From NCBI RefSeq assembly GCF_900103365.1, contig NZ_LT629703.1, positions 5,876,501 to 5,940,500 on the forward strand: a stretch of 64,000 bases of DNA, in the 5' to 3' direction. Position numbers and translations under genes: made by a program. Origin of the DNA: Afipia sp. GAS231. Its GTDB lineage: Bacteria; Pseudomonadota; Alphaproteobacteria; Rhizobiales; Xanthobacteraceae. The notes under the pieces were generated by a model that was not told where the DNA came from, made no database searches, and worked only from the letters and a program-made list of their open reading frames with translations. Positions within the stretch are counted from its first letter, which is position 1. Each line of letters opens with the position of its first letter. This document shows positions 1 to 6,939 of the stretch, piece after piece.

Positions 1-66
1 CAATGCCGCTTGACCCTCAACCTAACTTGAATGTTATCGACGAGACAGTCCAGGAGCAAAAAACGA

Positions 67-1089
67 ATGCTTGCATACGTCCTCACGCGATACGGCGGCC
101 CGGAAGGCTCGGCGTTGATGGAGTTCCCAGAACCAAAGCTTCGGCCGCGGGACATCCTCGTCAACGTGCGCGCGGCGGGTCTGAATCCGGTGGACATCGG
201 TTTTCGGCAAGGAAAGCTGCGGCCCATCTATCGGCTGAAGCTTCCCCAGGTGCTCGGCAATGAGTTCGCAGGCGAGGTGCTCGCTGTCGGCGATGAGGTC
301 ACACGGTTCTCCGCCGGCGATCGGGTGTTCGCCCGGACCGAGAAGGATCGGCTGGGCGCCTTCGCGGAACAGGCAGCTGTCGGTGAAGACTGCGCCGCCC
401 ATATGCCCTCAAATATGGATTTCGAGGAAGCGGCGGGCGTGCCCCTTGCGGCGCTGACCGCGCTCCAGGCCTTGAGGGGCGAACTCGGCGTGAAGTCGGG
501 GCAGAGGGTCTTCATTTCGGGCGGTGCCGGTGGCGTCGGCACGTTCGCGATCCAGATCGCCAAATGGCTGGGCGCCCATGTTACGACGACCGCTTCGAAG
601 CGGGGAGAGGCCTTGGTGCGCTCGCTCGGGGCTGATGAGGTGATCGACTACACAAGCGACGATCTCTCCAGGTTCGGAAAGGATTTTGACGCGGGCTTTG
701 ACCTGATCGGGGGCGAGACCTTGGACCGGATGTTCAAGATCATGAAGCCCGGGACCAGGATCGTGTCGGTCGCCGCCGTTCCGGAGCCGCAGACCGCGCG
801 GAAGGATCTCGGCGGTCGCAGGATTCTGGCCGTAGCCTTCTGGGCCATCAGCTACGGCGTCAGGCAGCGCGCGCGGCGCGCGGGCGTCGGCTACAGATTC
901 CTGTTCATGCATCCGAGCGGGAGCGATCTGGCTCTGCTCGCGGACCTGATCGAACAAGGCCACCTTCGGGTCATCATCGACAAAACCTATCCCTTCGCCA
1001 AAGTCGCCGAGGCCCTCGCTTACGTTGAGACCGGTCGCGCTAAAGGGAAGGTCGTCGTCATCCAACAAATTTCGTCCTCTCGACCGTAA
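67..1089 (+). CDS. NADP-dependent zinc-less alcohol dehydrogenase / quinone oxidoreductase
   Basis: A 340-residue medium-chain reductase. The N-terminal GroES-like half contains NPVDIGFRQGK and GNEFAGEV, and the Rossmann half carries the nucleotide motif GGAGGVGTFAIQIAKWLGA. The cysteine/histidine zinc ligands of true alcohol dehydrogenases are absent, which fits the quinone oxidoreductase/enoyl reductase branch of the superfamily. The start is set at ATG 67 because AGGAG at 52-56 precedes it by 10 bases; an upstream in-frame ATG at 31 lacks such a site. It stands alone, so the substrate cannot be inferred. Confidence 0.88.
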   Translation: MLAYVLTRYGGPEGSALMEFPEPKLRPRDILVNVRAAGLNPVDIGFRQGKLRPIYRLKLPQVLGNEFAGEVLAVGDEVTRFSAGDRVFARTEKDRLGAFAEQAAVGEDCAAHMPSNMDFEEAAGVPLAALTALQALRGELGVKSGQRVFISGGAGGVGTFAIQIAKWLGAHVTTTASKRGEALVRSLGADEVIDYTSDDLSRFGKDFDAGFDLIGGETLDRMFKIMKPGTRIVSVAAVPEPQTARKDLGGRRILAVAFWAISYGVRQRARRAGVGYRFLFMHPSGSDLALLADLIEQGHLRVIIDKTYPFAKVAEALAYVETGRAKGKVVVIQQISSSRP

Positions 1090-1206
1090 ACGTCCATTTG
1101 GAATGGACGCCGGTACCATCAACGCCCGTCAGCGCGCCTACAACGTCGACCCCGGCCCGCCCGCACGTCGGCGCTCGAACTCGTGGAAGAGAAAGGAGTA
1201 GACCAC

Positions 1207-1632
1207 ATGGGACTTGTCTCGAGCATAACGGCAGTGTGTTTGGCACTGGCTATCGGAATTGCGACATCTGGCAACGCGAACGCTCAAACGGACGGTGATC
1301 TGTCGGGTATCTGGTTGACGCAGGATCAGGGCTCGACCGTTCGTATCAGTCGCTGTAGCCGCGGTTATTGTGGATCTATCGTCAACGCCACAAAAGGTGC
1401 CGTCGATGCAAACAACCCGGATCTGAGATTAAGAACACGACCGCTGGAAGGCTTGATGATACTTCAGGCCCCAACCCCGACGGCAGATGGTTTTGCAGGC
1501 CAGCTTTACAACCCGAGAGACGGAAAGAGTTATTCCGGACGCCTTGTAGTCACAGGTAAAAACTCACTGTCAGTAACTGGTTGCGTGATGGGAGTCTTTT
1601 GTAGATCCCAAGCTTGGGTCCGTTCCCAATAA
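1207..1632 (+). CDS. Exported DUF2147-like small protein
   Basis: A 141-residue protein with a clear Sec signal (MGLVSSITAVCLALAIGIAT, then SGNANAQ before the mature part). The mature region begins SGIWLTQDQGSTVRISRC and contains paired cysteines (SRCSRGYCG and TGCVMGVFCRS). The arrangement of a GIW..., a YNPRDGKSYSG segment and a C-terminal cysteine pair resembles DUF2147 periplasmic proteins, whose function is unknown. AGGAG at 1194-1198 supports ATG 1207 over an earlier in-frame ATG at 1183. Base composition looks lower in GC than neighbouring genes. Confidence 0.75.
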   Translation: MGLVSSITAVCLALAIGIATSGNANAQTDGDLSGIWLTQDQGSTVRISRCSRGYCGSIVNATKGAVDANNPDLRLRTRPLEGLMILQAPTPTADGFAGQLYNPRDGKSYSGRLVVTGKNSLSVTGCVMGVFCRSQAWVRSQ

Positions 1633-2211
1633 CTTCAGTCGATAAAATATGCCCTATCGCCGGCGAGCTGACACAGCCCAAGGACTGATGGTAAGCTGTC
1701 GACAGATAGTGGCGCTCGACCTGCCAAAGTTGCCGCGGCTCTTCACACTTGGGACTGGGGCTATCGCTGATCTTTAACAGGGACCCTGCGACCGGGGGAG
1801 TGCCAGGTGGTCTTGCGGCGATCGCTGGTGGGTCTTTAAGGTTTGGACGGAGAACCTCCGATACAAGGTTAGCAAGGCTCCTGGCGACTTTTTGCCAACC
1901 CAGTTCCCCGTTGCAGATGAAGGCTTGCTTGCTTGCGCACAAATTGTCCTAGTCAGGGACCCCCAAAAGTGCCTGCAGCGCAGTTTTGCTAACGTTTCCC
2001 CGACATGCCTAAATCTCGAATTTCCCTGTAAAATTCCCTGTTAGCAGGGAATTCTGCAGGAGACCGGTGCGATCGGCACTGCGTCGCCAGCCAGCGCCAC
2101 CGCCAAACGCCCGTTGTATTCTGCGGCTATTGCTCCATATTGGAGAATCCTTCGATTGTTGCGGCCGGCCCCTCCGCTCGGCGGACAGTCGGCAGCTTTT
2201 GGTGTGTGACG
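1633..2211. other. Gene-poor stretch with degenerate repeat sequence
   Basis: No convincing gene is present here: open frames lack family features and ribosome binding sites. The right part holds short repeats of TTCCCTGT and a perfect hairpin described separately. From memory, similar TTCCCTGT-rich sequence is scattered in Bradyrhizobium and Rhodopseudomonas genomes; that is not verified here. Confidence 0.5.
2032..2053. repeat. Perfect hairpin, 9-bp arms, 4-nt loop
   Basis: AATTCCCTG (2032-2040) and CAGGGAATT (2045-2053) are exact reverse complements around TTAG. A further direct copy of TTCCCTGT lies at 2022-2029. There is no adjacent U-run, so this is more likely a dispersed repeat element than an intrinsic terminator. 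Confidence 0.6.
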
Positions 2212-3459
2212 ATGACTCGCTCCAATCGGACTGACCATATCCGGATTACTTCCCACCCGGCGCCGGGCGCGAAGGTTGAGTTTCCGATCCACTGGGGTGC
2301 GGCGACGGCGCGCGAGCGCGGGCCGGTCATCGGCACGGTTTCACGTCCGCAGGACCGCAACGTGATCGGCACCCACAGCGGCTCCTATTCGATCTATCGG
2401 GCGCTGGCGGTGTCGTCGGGCGCGCTCGATCCGATCCGCCGTCCCGACCTGACCAATACCCAGCCGGCGGCGGTGATCGGGCCGTTCCCGCAATGGACCG
2501 ATCCGGACAAGATCGTCTCGCTCGATCCGTGGGGACATCTCGCCGCGGAAGAATTTTCCAAGCAAATCGCCGAGGGCACCGATATCCGCCCGAGCATTGC
2601 GGTTACGCGCGCGCGCCTCGATCTGCCGGAACTGCAGGCCGCGATCACGGCGGGCCGGCTCAAGCGCGACGGCGAAGTCGTTCACGAGAGCGGCAGCGTC
2701 TCCGTCGTCAAGATCGCGATCGACCCGGTGTGGTATCTGCCGGGACTTGCCGCGCGGTTCGGCACCACCGAAAACAACCTGCGCCGGCAGTTGTTCGAGC
2801 AGACCGCCGGCATGTTTCCCGAACTGGTGACCCGGCCCGACCTTCACGTGTTCCTGCCACCGATCGGCGGCACCACATGCTATCTGTTCGGCGATGTCAC
2901 CAAGCTGCCGGATCATCGCACCCAGATCACCTGCCGCGTGCATGACGAATGCAACGGCTCGGACGTGTTCGGTTCGGATATCTGCACCTGCCGTCCGTAT
3001 CTGCTGCACGGCATCGAGGAATGCGTGCGCGCCGGACAGACCGGCGGACTCGGCATCATCATCTACAACCGCAAGGAAGGCCGCGCGCTCGGCGAAGTCA
3101 CCAAATTCCTGGTCTACAACGCGCGCAAGCGACAGGAAGGCGGCGACGCCGCGGCCCAGTATTTCGAGCGCACCGAATGCGTCGCAGGCGTGCAGGATGC
3201 AAGATTCCAGCAATTGATGCCTGATGTCGTGCACTGGCTCGGCCTGAAACGGATCGACCGTTTCGTTTCCATGAGCGACATGAAGCATGATGCGCTGACC
3301 AGCCAGGGCATCGATATCGTCGAACGCGTACCGATCCCCGACGATCTGGTGCCGGCGGATGCCCAGGTCGAAATCGTGGCGAAGAAGGCCGCCGGCTACT
3401 ATTCGCCGGATGAACCGACCCAGCGGGATTTTGTCGGCCGCTCGCTCGACAAATATTGA
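2212..3459 (+). CDS. URC1-type GTP cyclohydrolase II-like protein (uracil catabolism)
   Basis: The C-terminal half matches the GTP cyclohydrolase II fold. It has Cys247, Cys258 and Cys260 in ECNGSDVFGSDICTC, with the same 11- and 2-residue spacing as the zinc cysteines of E. coli RibA. It also has IIYNRKEGRALGEVTK in place of the RibA YHRQEGRNIG loop, and GIDIVERVPI. A long N-terminal extension (about 200 residues) is absent from RibA and typical of URC1-like proteins. The next two genes are URC4 and a phosphoribosyltransferase homologue, the set known from the Lachancea uracil-catabolic (URC) pathway, so a role in opening the pyrimidine ring is more likely than riboflavin synthesis. The stop overlaps the next start. 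An in-frame ATG at 2140 is possible, but homology begins near 2212. Confidence 0.82.
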   Translation: MTRSNRTDHIRITSHPAPGAKVEFPIHWGAATARERGPVIGTVSRPQDRNVIGTHSGSYSIYRALAVSSGALDPIRRPDLTNTQPAAVIGPFPQWTDPDKIVSLDPWGHLAAEEFSKQIAEGTDIRPSIAVTRARLDLPELQAAITAGRLKRDGEVVHESGSVSVVKIAIDPVWYLPGLAARFGTTENNLRRQLFEQTAGMFPELVTRPDLHVFLPPIGGTTCYLFGDVTKLPDHRTQITCRVHDECNGSDVFGSDICTCRPYLLHGIEECVRAGQTGGLGIIIYNRKEGRALGEVTKFLVYNARKRQEGGDAAAQYFERTECVAGVQDARFQQLMPDVVHWLGLKRIDRFVSMSDMKHDALTSQGIDIVERVPIPDDLVPADAQVEIVAKKAAGYYSPDEPTQRDFVGRSLDKY

Positions 3460-4712
3460 GCGCGGCCGTGTCCGTCGAAAACCCCGAAACGGCGGCGGCG
3501 TTGTCGTTGCTGAATGCCGCAGCCGTTCGCCAGCGCGCCCATCGGCTGCTGGCGATCGGCCTCGACGACGGCTTGCCGAATTTTCGCATCCACCTCGATC
3601 GCATGGACTCTGTCGCCGAGCTGGTGGTGGAAACCACGCGCAAGGCCTACCCCACACTGGCGATCCCGTTTCATTCGCGCTGGCGGCATTTTGCATTGAA
3701 TGGTGTCGACCGCTGGGTTGCGCTGGCCGACCGGATCGCATGGCCCGACCCGGCGGCGCGGGGGCGTGCCGAATTCGATCTTGCCATGGTCAGCGTCTTC
3801 CTCGATGCCGGCGCCGGCCCGTCGTGGCGCTACCGCGATCCCGTCACCGGATCGGCGATCGGTCGGTCGGAAGGATTGGGACTGGCAAGCCTTGCGATGT
3901 TCACCAGCGGCGCGTTCTCGTCCGATCCGCAACATCCGCTTCGCGCCGATGCCGAGGTATTAGCGAATTTCTCCGTTGCCGACCTCGAACGCGGCATGCA
4001 GGTCTCGGCCGACAATCAGCTGGTTGGCGTCGACGGTCGTGTAAATCTGTTGCGCAGCCTCGGCAGGCTGGTGGCCGCGAAGCCGGGTGTGTTCGCAAGC
4101 CTTGATACGCCGCGGCCCGGCGGCCTGTTCGACTGGCTGGCAACGTTGGCCGTCGATCGCAGGCTTCCGGCGCCGGCGATCTTGTGGGGGCTGTTGAAAG
4201 AACTCGGTCCAATCTGGCCGTCGCGGCTGACGCTCGGCGGCATCGCGCTCGGCGATTGCTGGAAGCATCCGATGCTGACGACCGGCGACGCGACCAGCTA
4301 TCTGATGCCGCTGCACAAGCTCTCGCAGTGGCTTTCCTATTCGCTGATCGAACCGCTGCAGCGGGCCGGCATCGAGGTGACCGATATCGACGGGCTGACG
4401 GGCCTTGCCGAATATCGCAACGGCGGGCTGTTCGTCGATCACGATGTGCTGACATTCCGCGATCCGGACGACGCGTCCCGGGAGCACGATGTAGCTTCAT
4501 CGCTTGTCGTGGAATGGCGGGCGCTGACGGTGGCGTTGCTCGATCGCGTCGCCGACGGTGTGCGACAGCGTCTCGGGCTTGATGCACGCGCACTACCGCT
4601 GGCAAAAATTCTGGAAGGCGGCACCTGGGCGGCGGGACGGCGGCTGGCGCGCGAGCGCCGCGCCGACGCGTCGCCTCCGGTGAAAATCATCAGCGACGGC
4701 ACGGTATTTTAG
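3456..4712 (+). CDS. URC4/URG3 family protein (DUF1688)
   Basis: A 418-residue protein recognised as DUF1688 (URC4/Urg3) from its length, its RAHRLLAIGLDDGLPNFRIHLDRM-type segment, FHSRWRHF, and its fixed place between URC1-like and Upp-like genes. URC4 is required for uracil use through the URC pathway in Lachancea kluyveri; its reaction is unproven. Translation is probably coupled: TTG 3456 overlaps the URC1 stop TGA 3457-3459. GTG 3468 is an alternative start. No signal peptide or membrane segment is seen, so it is probably cytoplasmic. Confidence 0.85.
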   Translation: MSAAVSVENPETAAALSLLNAAAVRQRAHRLLAIGLDDGLPNFRIHLDRMDSVAELVVETTRKAYPTLAIPFHSRWRHFALNGVDRWVALADRIAWPDPAARGRAEFDLAMVSVFLDAGAGPSWRYRDPVTGSAIGRSEGLGLASLAMFTSGAFSSDPQHPLRADAEVLANFSVADLERGMQVSADNQLVGVDGRVNLLRSLGRLVAAKPGVFASLDTPRPGGLFDWLATLAVDRRLPAPAILWGLLKELGPIWPSRLTLGGIALGDCWKHPMLTTGDATSYLMPLHKLSQWLSYSLIEPLQRAGIEVTDIDGLTGLAEYRNGGLFVDHDVLTFRDPDDASREHDVASSLVVEWRALTVALLDRVADGVRQRLGLDARALPLAKILEGGTWAAGRRLARERRADASPPVKIISDGTVF

Positions 4713-4727
4713 AGCAAGGATTTTGCC

Positions 4728-5357
4728 ATGGAAGGCGTCACGGTCGTTAGCCACCCGCTGGTGCAGCACAAGCTGACACTGTTGCGCAGCAAGGATACCT
4801 CGACAAAATCGTTCCGCGAACTCCTCAAGGAGATCGGAATGCTGTTGTGCTACGAGGTGACGCGCGATCTGCCGCTCGCCGATGTCGAGATCGAGACGCC
4901 ACTGGCGAAGATGAAATCGCCGGAGATATCGGGCAAAAAGCTGGTGTTCGCGCCGGTGCTGCGCGCCGGCGTCACCTTTGCCGACGGCATGCTCGACCTG
5001 GTGCCGACCGCACGCGTCGCCCATATCGGGCTCTATCGCGAGCCGGAGACGTTTACGGCGGTGGAATATTTCTTCAAGGCCCCGAGCGATCTGCACGAAC
5101 GGCTGGTGATCGTGGTCTCTCCCGTGCTGGCGACGGCGAACCTGTCGGTCGCGGCGGTCGACCGGCTCAAGGAGCGGGGCGCCAATGACATCCGGGTCGT
5201 CAGCCTGATCGCCTCTCCGGAAGGGATCGAGCGCATGCGCGGCATTCATCCGGATGTTCCGGTCTGGCTGGCTGCGATCGACGAGGGTCTCGACAAGAAC
5301 GCTTTTATCGTGCCGGGCCTCGGCGACGCCGGCGACCGCGCCTATGGCACCAGATAA
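4728..5357 (+). CDS. upp: Uracil phosphoribosyltransferase homologue with non-canonical PRPP loop
   Basis: A 209-residue protein aligning over its whole length with Upp: [31 protein letters not shown] and the uracil-binding C terminus [14 protein letters not shown] are all present. The PRPP-binding loop, DPMLATGGS in canonical enzymes, reads [10 protein letters not shown] (residues 131-140). The acidic residue is Ser131 and the glycine after LAT is Ala137. The gene lies 15 bp after URC4, with AAGGA before ATG 4728, in the position of URC6 in the URC pathway. Its expected reaction is uracil plus PRPP to UMP; the loop changes leave the actual activity open. Confidence 0.85.
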   Translation: MEGVTVVSHPLVQHKLTLLRSKDTSTKSFRELLKEIGMLLCYEVTRDLPLADVEIETPLAKMKSPEISGKKLVFAPVLRAGVTFADGMLDLVPTARVAHIGLYREPETFTAVEYFFKAPSDLHERLVIVVSPVLATANLSVAAVDRLKERGANDIRVVSLIASPEGIERMRGIHPDVPVWLAAIDEGLDKNAFIVPGLGDAGDRAYGTR

Positions 5358-5372
5358 CGGAGCTCGCCCGGA

Positions 5373-5861
5373 TCAGGTATTGTCTTCGGATACGTCCGGC
5401 AGCTCCGCGAGTCTCGGAATGAACCGGACGACGACATTGGCTTCCTTCAGCATCGTGCTGGCGATGGCGAAATCCTGGGCCCAATTGGAATTGGGACGGT
5501 CGAGTTCGTAGCCTATGACCTCGGAGATTCCCGATTGAATGATCGCCTTGGTGCATTCGACGCAGGGAAACCAGGGCACGTAGATCGCGCAGCCCTTCAG
5601 CGCGATGCCGATGCGGGCCGCGTTGAAGATGGCGTTCTGCTCGGCGTGGCAGCTCCAGATGTATTTCGCGCCGGTGATGCGGGAGTGACGTTCCTCCACC
5701 GCATCGTTGACGCCGCGCGGCAGGCCGTTGAAGCCGGTGGAGCGAATCTCGTTGTCGGGTCCGACGATGACGGCGCCGACGCGCCGTCCCTTCTCGATGC
5801 TCCATTCCGCCAACTGGTGGGCCAGAAGCATGAACCGCTCATCCCATTTGCTGTCTCGCAA
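5373..5861 (-). CDS. dCMP/cytidine deaminase family protein
   Basis: A 162-residue zinc deaminase. CHAEQNAI supplies His72 and the catalytic Glu74, and PWFPCVECTKAI supplies Cys100 and Cys103. The motif spacing and the GFNGLPRGVND segment resemble deoxycytidylate deaminases (ComEB-like) more than tRNA adenosine deaminases. It is convergent with upp, 15 bp away, which places a second pyrimidine enzyme beside the URC genes. The substrate (dCMP, cytosine nucleoside or other) cannot be fixed from sequence. Confidence 0.82.
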   Translation of the reverse strand: MRDSKWDERFMLLAHQLAEWSIEKGRRVGAVIVGPDNEIRSTGFNGLPRGVNDAVEERHSRITGAKYIWSCHAEQNAIFNAARIGIALKGCAIYVPWFPCVECTKAIIQSGISEVIGYELDRPNSNWAQDFAIASTMLKEANVVVRFIPRLAELPDVSEDNT

Positions 5862-5924
5862 TTCCGCTCACCCTGACGTTATCGTGCGCTGCAGCATCAA
5901 ATAGGCCCGAATAACAGTCAAGAC

Positions 5925-5936
5925 CCCGTTAACGGG
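5925..5936. promoter_or_regulatory. 12-bp perfect palindrome upstream of deaminase gene
   Basis: CCCGTTAACGGG is a perfect palindrome between the VOC gene end (5947) and the deaminase start (5861), both on the minus strand. It could be an operator for the deaminase or the tail structure of the upstream transcript. No second copy was noticed. Confidence 0.3.
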
Positions 5937-5946
5937 ACGCCGGACG

Positions 5947-6837
5947 CTAGCGGCGGTCGTATTCGTCCGGCCCCATTGCCCACAGCCACTGGTCGTGGCC
6001 GAAGGCGTAGTTCCGGTTGTTCTGCGCCGGATTGCGGTTGACCATCGGCCGCATGAACATCGGATGGGTGGCGCTGCGGACCTCGTGCTCGACCGTGAAC
6101 AGGTGCTTGCCGCTGGCGAGATCGACGAGGTCGCGAAACCGGTACTGGTAGGGGTTGTCCTCACTGTAGATCAGGTTGCGTTCCGCCAGCCGCCGGTGCG
6201 GTCCGGAAAAATTGGCGATGTAGATCTGGACATGGTGGCCGTCATATTCGCCCTGCGGCCGGTCGGTTTCGCGGAACCGGAGCTGCTGGCCGCGTCCGGT
6301 GTTCACGACAGCAACGGTCGCATCGCCATTCTGCAGCTTCGCCGGCATGCCCATAATCTCGGGATAGAAGGCGCAGATCGCCGGCGCGGTTCCGACCGGC
6401 ACGTCGAACTCGACGTAGGGAATGCCAAGCGTGATGCGTCCGAAACGGTTCGCATCCGGCTCGTAGCAGCGCAGGCGATTGCCCCACGGGCAGATCGCCT
6501 CGACGTAGTCGTTATGCTCGGCGAAGGCGAACGCCGTGCCTTCGAGTTTCCTGGCGACGGACGCCAGCCGTTCGAGCAGCGCCGCGCGGCCTTCTATCAC
6601 CAGCGCGGTATGGCCGCGCAGCACCTGCGCCTTGCCTTGAGGCAGGTGAAACTGGCTCTTGCCGACATTGACCCACATGTTGGTGTCGGACACCATCAGA
6701 TAGGGATCGCGGGTGAGCCCAAGTCCCGCGATGTAGAACAATGTTGCCAGACGCTGATCGGGGACCGTGACGTTGACGTGTTCGAGATGGATGGCGTTGC
6801 CGAGGTCCTCGGCGGCACGATCGAAGGTCTGATGCAT
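5947..6837 (-). CDS. VOC family (glyoxalase/dioxygenase-fold) protein
   Basis: A 296-residue protein made of two vicinal-oxygen-chelate modules. The first starts AIHLEHVNVTVPDQRLATLFYIAGLGL. The second starts GIPYVEFDVPVGTAPAICAFYPEIMGM and includes GEYDGHHVQIYIANFSGPH. Possible metal ligands are His near residue 19 and His in GHHVQIY, but a complete ligand set was not assigned. It is divergent from the molybdenum hydroxylase/CoA-transferase genes at 6940, with a 102-bp shared promoter region, and may act on the same substrate. Confidence 0.75.
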   Translation of the reverse strand: MHQTFDRAAEDLGNAIHLEHVNVTVPDQRLATLFYIAGLGLTRDPYLMVSDTNMWVNVGKSQFHLPQGKAQVLRGHTALVIEGRAALLERLASVARKLEGTAFAFAEHNDYVEAICPWGNRLRCYEPDANRFGRITLGIPYVEFDVPVGTAPAICAFYPEIMGMPAKLQNGDATVAVVNTGRGQQLRFRETDRPQGEYDGHHVQIYIANFSGPHRRLAERNLIYSEDNPYQYRFRDLVDLASGKHLFTVEHEVRSATHPMFMRPMVNRNPAQNNRNYAFGHDQWLWAMGPDEYDRR

Positions 6838-6939
6838 GGATGCGGTCCCGGCTCTGAAGGCAGGCTATACTAAACCGGGTTATCGAGCCATTCGATGCTG
6901 CTATTGCCATGGCAGCCATCCAGTTCCATACAGCCTGAC

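Noticed and set aside
1550..1942. A 130-codon minus-strand frame downstream of the DUF2147-like gene
   Set aside because: It has no ribosome binding site, no recognisable domain and overlaps the end of a supported gene; it is probably chance coding in degenerate repeat sequence.
2212..3459. Reading the first URC gene as a riboflavin biosynthesis RibA
   Set aside because: The long N-terminal extension and the URC4 and Upp-like neighbours fit the URC1 group; no other rib gene is nearby.
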